A stretch of 64,000 nt of DNA from Labia minor (GCA_963082975.1 OY720345.1:78957034-79021033); one strand, 5' to 3'; shown: positions 23,880 to 36,000, counted from the stretch's first letter. The notes: generated by a model from the letters alone, not told the origin. Translations and numbers: made by a program.

Positions 23880-25150
23880 ATATTTTGTTTTGTTTGTTTT
23901 TTTTTTATTCAGAAAATTGAATTATAATATTCATTTAATGATTTGAAATTTTTAATATTAATGAATGATTAATTGATATAAAGAATAGAAATGAAAATAT
24001 GAAATGTAAATATAAATATACCTTCGAGTGACTGACTCATTAAGAAAACAGCGACATCCTTTTTAGAAGGGAAAGGAAAGTGAATTGATCGCCTCGAATG
24101 ATAACCACTCGAGGACAAATAATAATTAGTAAAAAAAGAACAATATTCGAATAAATTTTAATATTCATATTTTTACATATTCTTGATAATTAAATAAATG
24201 CACCTGAATAATGAAATAATTGTTTTGAGAATCACTCGATTTCAATGTATATATTATTATTATTATTATTATTTGTTATCTCTCATTGATGGATGTTAAT
24301 AATAATAATATTTCAATTCATTTGTTTTTAGTTATCATAAATATACTTAATTCTTATATTAGACATAATTAGTTGGTTATCATTAATCAATACTATTTAA
24401 TTTTATTCCTTTAAAGATTTTGTTTAGGAATAAAAACATAATAATAATTTTTTTGTAAATAATACAATTGCCAATCTATCAAAGATATTTTTCACAATTT
24501 TACTTTCGTTCTAAATACAAAGTGAATATTTTATGTATAAGGTCAATGCTAACTTGCCCCTTGCCCCTTATGATTGGATCTAAAGAAAAATAATAACGTA
24601 TATTAGAATAATTCCTTTCACATTCTTTAAAATTTTTCATTGTATAATGAGTGGCTAAACGAAAGATATTTACAACTGGTATAGAAGAGAAGTGGATGGT
24701 GGGTGTTAGTAATTTTCTAAAAAATGCAAAATTTGCCCCTCTCATGCCTCTTTGAAGAAATAATTAAGTATTTTACAAATTTTCATCTTAATATAAATTT
24801 ATGAATTTATATTTTCTTTCAAAAAATAGAATTATTTATGAAAATACAACTTAACTTCTTAAGATATTATAAATGAGAAATAAGTATACATTTTCCTAAT
24901 ATTCTAGGGACATAATAAGTTAAATTAAAGTATTCAATTATATAAAATTATAAAAAATTATAAAACTTTATATTATATTATATACTCATTGATATGCTAT
25001 TTAATGCATTATGTGAATAAATCAGGGCCCTCTTTAGAGGGCGGCAAAAAAGTTATTTGTCTGGTGAGGGGGGCAAATCTGAAGGGCGGCATTTTGTTAA
25101 GAGATGTAATAAATTTTACGAATTTATTCTATTGCTAAAGTGAGCGATGG

Positions 25151-25182
<32 letters not shown>

Positions 25183-25194
25183 CAAAATTTCACT
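23880..25194. other. AT-rich intergenic DNA
   Basis: A small patch at 24020-24115 holds an AP-1 consensus TGACTCA and a CCTCGA/CTCGAGG pair. TTA/ATT microsatellites lie near 24255-24272. An open - strand stretch at 24500-24745 has no recognisable features. From 25022 a CAGGGCCC start and GGGCGGCA blocks suggest an unassigned transposon piece. Confidence 0.3.
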
Positions 25195-25300
25195 ACAATA
25201 AAATAAATAATTCTCTCTTCTACGTATCTACCTCTGTGGCTCTACCGAACTCGAAAGTTCTTGTCCACATCCACATTTCTCCAAGAAATTTCCATTAAAA
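25195..25300 (-). mobile_element. Fragment of the non-LTR family 3' region
   Basis: On the - strand: GAGAAATGTGGATGTGGAC, AAGAACTTTCGAGTTCGG, as at 1195-1245. It follows an AT microsatellite (25155-25182). Confidence 0.5.
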
Positions 25301-25377
25301 TACATAATTCTACAAAAACAAAGTTATGAAAGTTGCTTTATTTTAAAACATAGTAGAATTCAAAAAATATTATAGAT

Positions 25378-25541
25378 CAGTGTTATTCAAACTTTTTTAA
25401 GTTGGTACTGCAGAAACTTCCATAAAAAAGTTCAGGTACCAATAAAATAATTTAGTTTCTAAAAGTAACTGTACTGCAGGTACCATTGTCTGGTTTTAAG
25501 ATTCTCCCGGTGATTCATGTACCACAATTTGAGAATATATG
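25378..25541. mobile_element. hAT-type MITE (TTCAAACTTTTT end), copy 1
   Basis: It starts CAGTGTTATTCAAACTTTTT and its other end is CATATATTCTCAAATTGTGG (complemented). A perfect 8-bp duplication TTATAGAT lies at 25370-25377 and 25542-25549. A related copy with a nested insertion lies at 49089-49452. Confidence 0.75.
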
Positions 25542-25680
25542 TTATAGATAATCTTATTTTGTATTTTCTTGAGGTGGTGAGCAATTAAAGGATTAAGACT
25601 TGGTCCCAATATCCAAGAGTTTAATTCAAATTAATGAAATTGAAAAAGGTAACTATCTCATTAGTAGCTTATTTATTATA

Positions 25681-25915
25681 TCTACCTATCTATCTCTGTG
25701 ATTACGAAACTCGAAAGTTCTTGCCTGCAGCAACCACATTTATTCTTGTATCCCTATCCTGAGTCACAACCATCCAACTCCTACCCTCTCACGTCCCTTC
25801 TTACATTGACCACCCACTTGGTGGACGTTTCCCAATCGGTCTCCCCACCAAAATATATTTTGCCTTTCTTTCCTCTCCCATTCTAGCCACATGCCTTGCC
25901 CATCGCCTTTTTATT
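25681..25915 (-). pseudogene. Non-LTR retrotransposon RT C-terminal fragment
   Basis: Antisense to the window. Shares with 1020-1250 the blocks ACCGATTGGGAAAC, GGTGGGTGGTCAATG, GAAGGGACGTGAGAG, CTCAGGATAGGGA and AAGAACTTTCGAGTTTCG. It carries the RW-D motif region of the RT C-terminus, without a long open frame. Confidence 0.6.
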
Positions 25916-26039
25916 ATATAAGATACCTATATAAATTTAAATAATAAAAATTTTATATAATCATAAAAATAAATAAAAAGATAAAAATATATTTAATTAG
26001 AGAATAATGTAAGAGGGCTGAAATTTATTAGATAGTGAA

Positions 26040-26095
26040 GAAGATTAGGACTAAAGGATTAAGCAGGGTGATGTCAGGTCAGCCCAATGACGTAC
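26040..26095 (+). pseudogene. Tiny reverse-transcriptase remnant
   Basis: IKQGDVRSAQ at 26058-26087 fits the conserved RT segment G(V/I)KQGDVLSP. Frames on either side are broken. Confidence 0.35.
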
Positions 26096-26099
26096 TATA

Positions 26100-27250
26100 A
26101 TATTATAGGTGGAGTTAAATGTGAAGACACCAGGGGCAGATCTAAATGTTTTCATATCAATATTAAAACTTAGTTCGAATTAAAAATTAAAAGTAAAAAG
26201 AATGATAAAATATGTATATTTTATAAAACAAACTTTTCAATATACGAATACAATATGACATCTATAATATAAAAATGAAAAAATAAATATTGTCCCACTA
26301 AAAGGAGAGTTGTGATTGTTTTAGGTTATTCATTGGAATTTTTTCTATTTATTTTTGCTTTCTTCAATTTCCCCTTCTTCGATTTCCTTTTGTTTAGAAA
26401 TATTCTTTTTCCTTTACCCTGGAACCCCATCTATTGTGTTTTCATGTTTTCTTTGTCCAACTCTTATTTCCTTTTTATGTTGTTTCTAAATCTTTTCGAG
26501 AAGAATTTGGTGGTCATTTCGTGTTAAATAAAAAAAATCTCACTTTGGACCTCCCAAGATCTAAAGGAAAAAATTCATTTTATAATTATAATTAAAGTAA
26601 ACAATAACTTTTTAGTATGTAGTTTAAGCTCAATTTCTTAAACTATATTTATATACAAAATAATTTCTTTACTTATAAAATTAAATACTATCTTTCTTGA
26701 CATTTTATAATATATTTTATTAAATATATTAATTCTTGACAAATTGCAGTTTTTATAAAATAAGGAGAGTAATTATTAATTTTAGAATAAAACTATATTT
26801 TTTAGCTAATAATATATTTTTACTAAATATGAAAATAAAAAAAAATCTGAATCTACAAATATATTTAAAAATATTAGTAATTTACATAGTTTGATTGAAA
26901 TTATTTTCTACTGGGAGAAAAAATAAAAATATAAATAAAATTAGTTTATAATTAAAGAAAAAAAATTATAAAACATTAATAAATAATGTTATAATAATAT
27001 ATTATAGTTATAGAATATTGATTGATTTTTTTTTCAATTGATCTAAATTCTACATGGTTAATGTTTGTAAAACAATCAACAAAATAGAGCAGCAATTTTA
27101 GGGGATAATTAGGTGGAAGGAAGGAAAAGAAAACTTTCTATTATATTACTAGTCATTAGGCATCAACAACAGCGAAATCTTTAACAAGATCTGGAGATTA
27201 TAATTCTTCTTTATAAATGTATATTTGGAGATATGATTGTGAAGGGTTGC
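26100..27250. other. AT-rich intergenic DNA
   Basis: A phenylalanine-rich 71-codon open stretch at 26312-26527 is low-complexity. A poly(G) run lies at 27251-27262. Confidence 0.35.
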
Positions 27251-27336
27251 GGGGGGGGGGGGAGGAGAAAATGTATGCATGGGTACCTGCTTTGCAAGCT
27301 CAACTTGGAAAGCACGTGGGCAGTCAAGCATCCCAC

Positions 27337-27382
27337 CGGCACACGTGACAGAAAGCGAGAGTACAGATGATAGAATCGTCAT
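27337..27382 (-). CDS. Candidate signal-peptide exon (weak)
   Basis: On the - strand, ATG at 27382 opens MTILSSVLSLSVTCA, a short hydrophobic leader with a plausible cleavage site. After one more base it meets a possible donor GTGGGA at 27336, which would be phase 1 and so compatible with the phase-1 introns of the GPI-type exons at 4661-5407. The frame is also open upstream (14 codons) and downstream. The surrounding 27290-27390 is GC-richer than its setting and has CACGTG E-boxes at about 27313 and an ACACGTGAC at 27341-27349. Linkage to the 5 kb exons is speculation. Confidence 0.2.
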
Positions 27383-27672
27383 CCGAGAGAGAAAAAAAAA
27401 AGAGTGAAACTCTTCTTCAAACAACCAAATTGTTTATCAAGTCAAAATGAATTCATCATTTGGAAAGGATTTACATGCATCAACGATCTATTCAAATCAA
27501 TAATTCAAATAAAATCAAAATAAAATCATTAAAAACATAACAATTAACAAATTTGTATTAACGTAGTTATAATTTGAAATTGTTTTTATTTAAGTAGATA
27601 TTTACTTATTTTTTAATATAAAAAAATATACTACAATAGATCAAGTATTATATAATATAATTATTTAAATTA

Positions 27673-27890
27673 GTGATTTTCAACCTGGACGATATCGCCC
27701 CTTGGGGGGCGATCGACATCTTAAAGGGGGCTATTATTTGACTATAATCTTTTGGGGGGCGATAGTTATTTTTGGGGGGCGAAATCATTTTCAACTCTCA
27801 AAAAAGGTAAGATGATTTTGCGATCAGGCTTTTAAACATTTCCGCTTTTTTTCAATATGGTTCTAAAAAAAAAGTAAGATGATTCTGATA
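27673..27890 (+). mobile_element. hAT-like repeat with GGGGGGCGA blocks, copy 1
   Basis: It starts GATTTTCAACCTGGACGATA and continues with repeated TTGGGGGGCGA, GATCGACATCTTAAAGGGGG and ATTTTGCGATCAGGCTTTTA. The right end is not defined. A second copy (59053-59640) carries a Helentron-like insertion at the position that is empty here, after 27870. Confidence 0.55.
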
Positions 27891-28264
27891 CTCGAAATTT
27901 GTAATATTTATTAATATAATAAAAATACAATTTAACTTTTGAAATAATAATACTCTTATTAAAAAAAATAATATTTAAGTATATTCTTAACTAAATATTA
28001 ACATTAAATGTCACAATATCTGTGAAATTGTTGAATTGAATATTTATTTTGGAAAATATAATAAATACCTATATTATTTTAGTTTCTCTTTTTTTCTTAG
28101 AATAAATATTTTGAATAAAATTAATCCATTTTATCGTATCTACTTTTAAAAGGAGGGGTAGAAAGTAATTTTTTGAGGTTGTTATTCTTATCTTTATCTA
28201 ATCAAATTATTCAATTTAATTTAATTTATAAAAATGATTAAAATTAAAAATGATTTTAATTTTT

Positions 28265-28303
28265 TAACAAATTGCGAGATAGTCGAGTGGAGACACTCCA
28301 GCT
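28265..28303 (+). mobile_element. Isolated 3' end of the Helentron-like family
   Basis: AATTGCGAGATAGTCGAG and the hairpin GAGTG-GAGA-CACTC, ending CCAGCT, as at 17516-17549. Nothing of the rest of the element is recognisable upstream, and it abuts the tandem repeat that follows. Confidence 0.65.
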
Positions 28304-28778
28304 TATTTTTGAATATATCGATTATTCAATACTGAAGGAACATAATATCCCAATAATTAACACTATTAGGACATATAAGTCCAATTTTTATTTTTGGAAA
28401 TAAAAAAGTGATAAAAACTATTGCTGCACACTAAATAAGTAAAATAAAATAAAAAATAGCTTACTTTTTTGAATATATCGGTTAGTCAATACTGATGGGA
28501 AAAATAATATCCCAATAATTAACACTATTGGGACATATAATTATCCCATTATTATTTTTGGAACTAAAAAACTGAAAAAAACTATTGCTGCACACTAAAT
28601 AAGTAAAATAAAATAAAAAATAGCTTACTTTTTTGAATATATCGGTTAGTCAATACTGATGGGAAAAATAATATCCTAATAATTAACACTATTGGGACAT
28701 ATAATTATCCCATTATTATTTTTGGAACTAAAAAACTGAAAAAAACTATTGCTGCACACTAAATAAGTAATATAAAAT
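28304..28778. repeat. Three-copy tandem repeat, unit about 157-164 bp
   Basis: Units start at about 28304, 28461 and 28625, each opening TTTGAATATATCG and closing with CTATTGCTGCACACTAAATA. Units 2 and 3 are nearly identical; unit 1 is more diverged. Each unit contains the hairpin CCCAATA...TATTGGG. Every unit boundary repeats the AGCTTA that follows the Helentron 3' hairpin. Confidence 0.9.
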
Positions 28779-29661
28779 AAATCCTTGGTAATTCCGAGCA
28801 CAGAACAAATAAAAACACAGGTAGTAATAAGCATGACGCGTGTATACGGTTTACTAGTAACATCTAGAATGACAAAATATTATAAAAAAGAAAAAAAGAA
28901 GATAGTTTTGGGCTTATTTACTAGCCTATGACCGTACATAACTGAAATCCCAAATCCCAATGCATTTGTAAGCATTTAAATTATTTTAGTATAAATTAGA
29001 AATTCTCTGGGACAATATCTCCCTACAGTATTGAATGAGTTAAAACAAATTCAAAATAAATACAAACATTTATAATTAAAATAAGAAATAGATGTTTTCA
29101 TAAATATTAAAAATTTTAAGGATGTTTGAAAATTGTACATTCATATTTTTTTAAATTATTAAAAATATTTTTTTTTATATTCGAATACAATCGGATCTGT
29201 AGATATGTATCTTTTTTTAGATGATCATCTGACCTTCTCAGTTTTTCTTACAAACAATGATAATTTGAGAAAAAATTTTTACAAATATCAAATAACGATA
29301 GAATATCTACATAATTTAATAAAAAAAAAAATGTTTAATAATTAAAAAGAAAATGAAAAAACAAACAATTTTTAAATGAGTTTCCTATGAGGTAAGATAA
29401 TGAGGAATAGTCTCAATAATAAACAATTATCAAAAAAAAAAAAAATTTTAAATAAAATTACTTAAATATTGTTTGATAAATATATAAAATAACTATTATT
29501 AATTTTAATCAAATGAAAAAAAATAAATTTTCAAATATACATTTTTTTCGAGGAGAGAGGGGAGAGGGATGACTTTAGTTTAATTTATAAGAACTCTAAG
29601 AATTTTGCAATATATATATTTTGAAATTTTATAAAATTTATAATAAATATATATAACTATT
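28779..29661. other. AT-rich intergenic DNA
   Basis: No coding or repeat family recognised. Confidence 0.4.
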
Positions 29662-29853
29662 TCATATAGTAGAAGAGAATTATTTTTCAAAATTATTATA
29701 AAGAATATATAAATAAAAATTACATCAATAATTAATTCATAATTGTTTTTTTTTTTTTGTAATTCATATAATATATCAATTCCTGCAAGAAATACGAATA
29801 TGTCCTATTAAATAAAATTTTAAAGAATATTCCTTTCAAATGAGATTTTATTT
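29662..29853 (+). repeat. Direct duplication, copy A
   Basis: From TCATATAGTAGAAGAGAATT to TTCCTTTCAAATGA it matches 30216-30414 with only scattered differences, about 554 bp away. Confidence 0.9.
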
Positions 29854-29906
29854 TTATATATAATTATAATAACTATATACAACTATATATATATATATAC
29901 ATACAT

Positions 29907-30098
29907 TAGCGTGATCAATTATATTGCGGGGAGGGGAGATAAAATTTTGACAAAATAAATTATTTATTTATTCATAACGTTTAGAGTATACTTATACGTA
30001 ATTTAAAGATGTTTTTTTATTCTTTTTGGTTCTCAGTTACAAAACTAATCACTTTTAAATTTATTTATTGCACAATGTTTGGGGGGGGGGTGGCACTG
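29907..30098. mobile_element. MITE with G run, copy 2
   Basis: Shares TAGCGTGATC, ACAAAATAAATTATTTATTT, CATAACGTTTAGA and TTCTCAGTTACAAAACTAAT with 13257-13498. It ends beside a G run (30080-30089). It lies between the two copies of the duplication. Confidence 0.55.
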
Positions 30099-30215
30099 CA
30101 TATATATATATATAGTTATTATATCATTTTATTAATGAGAAAAATAAATAAATTTTTTATTAGTATTTTTATTAAAAAATAACAAGTATAATTAAAAGAG
30201 TACTTAATATCAATC

Positions 30216-30414
30216 TCATATAGTAGAAGAGAATTATTTTTCAAAATTATTATAAAGAATATATAAATAAAAATTACATCAATAATTAATTCATAATTGT
30301 TTTTTTTTTTTTTGAAATTCATATAATATATTAATTCATGCAAGAAATAGGAATATGTCCTATTAAATAATATTTTAAAGAATATTCCTTTCAAATGATT
30401 TTGAATTTTATTTT
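30216..30414 (+). repeat. Direct duplication, copy B
   Basis: Second copy of 29662-29853. The T run differs slightly in length, and a few substitutions and one small indel lie near the end. Confidence 0.9.
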
Positions 30415-30599
30415 ACCTGATAAGTTGAGTATTAATAATCCGATGAGTAAATACAAGCAGACTTTGTACATTGTAGATAAACTTAGATTAACGTGTCAAC
30501 AAATCAATCAAATCAGGTACACAGTAACCATTCAAACACATGTCTTAAAAAAAATAGGGTCACTTGTCCTCACGATTCATTGTTATTCTTGACAATTAA

Positions 30600-30830
30600 A
30601 TCGAGTCCGCGATAGACACAATTCTCGCGATGGCAATAAGAAAACGGCGAAACGTCAAATGAAGGCGCAGTTGAGGCTTTCACGCCGCCGCCTCTTCAAA
30701 GATCCCCTCCCTCTTTCTTGAGTCATGCTTTTACCTTGTTTTCCTTATGACGGTAGGTCAGGTGCGAAAGAGGAGACCTCATTTCGTCTTAATAATAAAG
30801 GATCGAAAGTGGCGAAGAAAATAGTTACTT
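30600..30830. promoter_or_regulatory. GC/CpG-rich island 5
   Basis: A repeat-free CpG-containing block (GAGTCCGCGATAGAC, TCTCGCGATGGCAATAAG, TTCACGCCGCCGCCTCTTC). It carries an AP-1-type TGAGTCA and an ATGGC core. No open frame of note. Candidate regulatory element about 2.2 kb upstream of SQOR. Confidence 0.35.
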
Positions 30831-31307
30831 ACTCGAACATATATATGGTATATCATCTATTATATTAATTTTTAGGAAAGAAAGTGAATATATTTTATAT
30901 TTTCTCTATATATGGAATTATAAAATTATATTATTATAGCAATGTACGCCATTAAACAAAATAAAATAATAATATTATTAACTATGAGTGGTGGGTGGAT
31001 GGGTGAGTCCGATACATAATATAGATGACTGCTTTAGGCATTGTTGGATCGTTGGTGAATTGAATCACGACTTGCAAAATGACCCAACCAACCATTTTTA
31101 ATTAAGCACATGTTCAAATAATATATCAAGTCAAATGCAAGGTATTATTATTTTTATTAATTCATTTTGTGAAATATACAGAAAGAAATAAAAATTAACA
31201 AGGAATTAATTAACATTTATGAATTTTAAATATATATATTTTGTGTATATATATTAATAAATATATATATATATATATATCTAGATAGGTAGATAGATAG
31301 ATAGATA
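30831..31307. other. AT-rich DNA with AT and GATA microsatellites
   Basis: (AT)n at 31260-31281, then (TAGA)n at 31283-31306. Confidence 0.6.
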
Positions 31308-31343
31308 TAACAATTTTAGTAAAGGTAAATAATAAATTTTGTA

Positions 31344-32134
31344 CGAGGTTTGTTCAAAATAATAGCTGAATTTTGAATTATTTCGAAAAGTATTTATTTA
31401 TTCATCAATATCCCTCTTGTCCCCTTCAAAGAAATTCTCCTCAGAAATAATGCACATATGCCAGTGCTATTTCCAATCGTCGAAGCACTTCTGAAATGCG
31501 CTTTTCGATATGACCATCAGTTCGTTCTTCGATTCCGACTTAATCTCATCAATTGTGGAAAAATGCTTTCCTTTCATTGGTCTCTTCTGTTTTAGGAAAA
31601 GGAAAAAGTCGCAGGGAACCAAATCTGGTGAATTCGGTGATTGAGGCATGATTGTGGCTAACAAATCACGAACAACCAATGATGTGTGAGCTGGTGCATT
31701 ATCGTGATGCAGAATCCATGATTTGTTATCCACAATTCCGATCGTTTCAGTCATATTGCTTCACGCAAACGTTGTATAACTTCCTTGTGGTATTCCTTAT
31801 TTGTTAATACTGTTGTACGACCAGTTAGCAAGAACTCATGATGCACCACGCCATTGTAATCGAAGAAAACACTGAACAAAACCTTCACATTTGATCGAAC
31901 TTGGCGTGCTTTTTCGAAGTGCTTTTACCAAGTTTTAAAGTCAAAACTCGAAGAACACACAAAAGCGTGACTAACTTTTTCAGTTGTCAAAAACAAACTA
32001 CTAATTCAAAATGGCTGATAATGTCAGCATATGATAAACCTATGTGTACCAACATAACAAAAAAAAATTTTCGATAATCGAATATACACAGCTCACGAAA
32101 ATTCAAAATTCATCTTTTTTTTGAACAGACCTCG
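31344..32134 (-). mobile_element. mariner element, N-terminal half deleted
   Basis: Ends CGAGGTTTGTTCAAAA and CGAGGTCTGTTCAAAAAAAA (right end complemented), next to a TA on the left. About 790 bp against roughly 1.3 kb for a full mariner. It is flanked by a 36-bp direct repeat of host sequence (31308-31343 and 32157-32192). Deletion derivatives lie at 23698-23878, 39605-39916 and 41256-41634, all in the same orientation. Confidence 0.85.
31440..31921 (-). pseudogene. mariner transposase, catalytic part only
   Basis: Read on the - strand the fragment keeps all three catalytic segments of a mariner D34D transposase: SVFFDYNGVVHHEF, ILHHDNAPAHTSLVV and NSPDLVPCDFFLF. KSAFQKCFDDWK near the C-terminus follows. 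A stop interrupts it after RLREAI, a few residues are missing between the second and third aspartate, and the N-terminal helix-turn-helix region is deleted. It is therefore inactive. Confidence 0.85.
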
Positions 32135-32192
32135 TGTGTCTATATATATAAACATTTAACAATTTTAGTAAAGATAAATAATAAATTTTGTA

Positions 32193-33034
32193 TTCTATTT
32201 AATATGCAACAGGTCATTTTAAACATGTTTACTCATATTTTCTTTTCCACTCATTATATAATAATTTAATGTAATTATAATAGGTATACTGATGCTTAAC
32301 CCTCCCACCAAAGTAATATGATTTTATTTTTACAATTTTTAAATCACTTCTAATAAGCTGTTTTAAGAAAATTAATGTAGATATTTCTATGAATTTTCTT
32401 TTTAAAATTAAAAAAACATGTTTCATAATATATTCATTTTAATGTTGTGATTTTCAAGTTAAAAACAATTTAAGAGCGTCTTTGTAAATTTTCTGTCTGA
32501 AAATTATAAGTCTAAAGTTAATATTTAATTTATTCAAAAAAAAAAAACAATTTTTCATAACCAGTCACAACTTATTTTTGCATTTATTTATAATATGTAA
32601 ATACTTACCTACCTATACTAGAATCTATAAAATATCATATGAACAAGTGAATGAGGGAAGTGGTAGATTTATAGTTAACACATTGGCCTTTAAAAAATAT
32701 ATGTATCTTAATATAAGTAATATTTTTATATATTATTTTTTTCATATTTTCATTTATAATAATTTTCTAATTAATAATAATTCATTTTAAAATAATATAT
32801 TTACTTTAATCTTAAGATATATAGATATAATTTATTAAATTAATTAAATAAATAAACAAGATCCCCATAGAAACTATTTTTAAATTTGTTTTTCTTTTCT
32901 TTAGAGATCTTTTATTTTAATTCTAGATATAAAAAAAAAAATAAAAAATAAAAAATAATTATTCAATAAATAAACATTTCCTAGATTATGTATGATGTAT
33001 GATAATAGAATATCATTCTGTATAATGTATGATA
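32193..33034. other. AT-rich DNA upstream of SQOR
   Basis: It should contain the SQOR promoter and 5' UTR. No TATA box or initiator can be singled out. GTATGATGTATGATAATAGA and TAATGTATGATAATGAAA near 32990-33040 form a short imperfect direct repeat over the start codon. Confidence 0.3.
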
Positions 33035-36000
33035 ATGAAAAGAATAATTTTAAAGGTGAAACCTATAGGTCTAAAATGGTATTGCACAGCATCCCGGCAA
33101 AGGTAACCCACTGATTTTGATTATTTATCTCGTTTTTTTCTTATTATATATATATTTTATAAATATTTATTTAAGTTACAAATTGGTTATTGTCGGAGGA
33201 GGTTCAGCTGGAATCAGCTTTGCTGCAAAATTCATAAACAAATTGAGGCCTTTCGAAATTTTAATCATCGAACCATCTGAGGTAGATTCGAAAAACAAAT
33301 TCCTATTTTGTTTTTTATTAATTTAACTCCAACGCTTAATTTGAAGTAATCGGTAATCTCAATCACTTTAAGTTAATTCGTTCTGCAAAAGCAAGCAGCT
33401 TTAAAAATTGTTCCGTGAAACATTAAACTTCTTCCTCAAAATATTTTTCAAGTCATTATTTACATAATCTTTTTAGTTTAACTTTTAAGCAATTTTATTC
33501 CTTTTTTTATACCGTCAGTTTCATTACTATCAACCAGGATTTACAATGGTCGCTGGAGGTTTAACACAATTCGATAGGACAATTTGGCATAAAACTTATG
33601 AAGTGATACCAAAAAATTGCAACTGGATCCAGGAAAAAGTAACTGCTTTTCATCCGGATAAGAACAAACTTATTATTAACAATTCTAAAGAAATATTTTA
33701 TGAATTTTTAATCATTGCTATTGGGGTTACTATCGACTACAGTGTGGTTTGTTTGTTTTATATATTTCATCTTTTTTTTTTATGAATAGAAAATATTCAT
33801 ACTGTTATTTTTGTTAAATTGTACAACAAAACTTCAATTAACTTAGTAATTAAAAAATATTTGAAATTAAAAATTATTTTAACTTCATTTTATACAATTC
33901 AAATGAATAGTTTATTATTTAATTTAATTTGTAATTAAAGGTTCCAAATATGAAAGAAGCATTAGCTAATCCAAACAGTGGAGTTTGTTCAATGTATGAT
34001 CCAAAATTGGTTGTTAATGTATTTCCAAATATTCAAGCAGTGAAACAAGGTAATGTTATATTTACGTCTCCAAGATCAAAAATTAAATGTCCGTCAGCAC
34101 CAATCAAAATGGTACTTATAGCAGAAGATTATTTTCAAAGAGTAAGTAAGTAACAAATCAAATTATATCTATTTAAATTTGATTAAATTCTTTCAAATAA
34201 ATATACATTTCCTTTTTCAAATTTCCCTAATAATGCCAAATTAAATGAAAATATTTTTTTTTAAAAAGCCCTATAGATTAAAATTATAAATTATTTTTTT
34301 ACTTTTTAGAAAGGATTAAGAAAAGATGTGAATGTAATGTATTTCACGGCAGCATCGTATCTCTATGCTATTCCTTATTATTTGAATGAACTTCAAAGAA
34401 TATTTAAAAAAAGGGAAATATCTATTTTTACTAATTGTGATGTATCTCAAATAGATAGTCAAAGGAAATTAGTAAAATTTAACCACTGTTGTGAATTAGA
34501 TCTTCCTGATGTAATCGAATTAGAAGTTAGTTTAATTTTATAATTTTATAATATAATTTTAAACATTCTAAATCTGGAAATTAGTTTCGAGTGTTATTTT
34601 CACTTTGATTAATCGGGTATTATGGTATGATTTTAGTATCTTTAATGCACTAAAACCATCAATCACCCATTTTAATCTGATATGCGACTAACTCAAAAAT
34701 AAAATGTAGACTTGGATCTTTCTGAAATCAATTGATTTCGCGATATCTTAATATAAACATAACTGTATACTAAAGTTATTTGGCCATTTTTTCTCCCTTA
34801 AACTCCCTAGTTAGATAAATTGGAAACTTGTTCTATATTTATTTTATTAATGACCTTTCAAAGAAAGATTAATATTTTTCTACTACGATTTTCACATTTA
34901 GAGAAGTTGACATTCCGTTGAGATCGTATAAAAGATTCTGAAGAATATCCGTATTTTCAGATATTCAGATATGTTCGTCTGTATTTTTACAACATTCTCC
35001 ATTTTTGTGCATTTTAAATAAATTTTATATTTTGATTTGATTAGTTATTTTGTTATGACGGGCTTTCTTATGAATATAAAAAAAAAAATTCACAAGAGAT
35101 GATTTTCTCTTTTTTCATTTCTGGAATAAATCAGGCCTTCCAATGCCTCGTGTACTGCATTTAAAATGCATGACCTATATTGTGTATTAACTGAAACACT
35201 AAGTTTTTCAGACAATCTTCTCTTTGAACCTTCTTGAGTGGATAATATTGGAAAGACTATTAAATTTGAATTGGAGTGCAATACACTTCTTTTTTTTGCT
35301 ATCACAAGTTTTTATTGTGCGTGTGTGGCAGAGCTATATCTTTTTCTTTTCATAATCAGCTCTAGGATTAATTGTTTTTGTTTGTAAGAACATATCTAAT
35401 AATTGATTGATGACCACTTTTATACATCAAGCTGTTTTATGGATTTACTTGTTTGAATATATATTATGTAATAAATTGATAACTGGTTAATACATTAGAA
35501 ATTTAGTAACTCTCCATTTTTATTTATCACTGCCTCATTGTACTTTTCTTTGATTCCATTGATAACTTAATCACCACTGTGGTAATTAAAATCACTCATC
35601 ATTCTATTATATAAATTAATTAATAAATTTAAATAATTTAAATTCGTTTTTTTTCATTTTTTTTTATTACTATTTTTAGTATTCACTCTTACATTTTACA
35701 CCCCACCAGTATGCTCCTGTTGAACTTCAATTAAGTCCTTTGGCAGATCCCACAGGTTTTTTAAATGTGGATAAATTTAGTCTTCGACATAAAAAATTTA
35801 GAAATATTTATGGTCTTGGTGATTGTCTAAATATTCCCACTTGTAAAACATTAGCAGCTTCAGGTATGTGAATCAATTATGGTACATAAATACGAGTTCA
35901 TTTAATCTACACAATTTTTTATAATAAAACATTTTTTATAGTCCATCAAATGGAAACTGTTTATATTGCTTTAATGAATGAAATGAATTTAAAAAATAAG

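Noticed and set aside
26312-26527. Phe-rich 71-codon ORF
   Set aside because: T-rich low-complexity sequence; hydrophobicity follows from composition.
28304-28778. Possible CRISPR array
   Set aside because: Units of about 160 bp with no short repeat/spacer pattern, and the sequence is clearly eukaryotic: a simple tandem repeat.
30119-30394. 91-codon - strand ORF
   Set aside because: Lies across the MITE/duplication junction and consists of Ile/Tyr/Asn/Lys codons expected of AT-rich DNA.
29662-30414. LTR retrotransposon with 190-bp LTRs
   Set aside because: No TG...CA ends, primer-binding site, polypurine tract or coding sequence between the copies.
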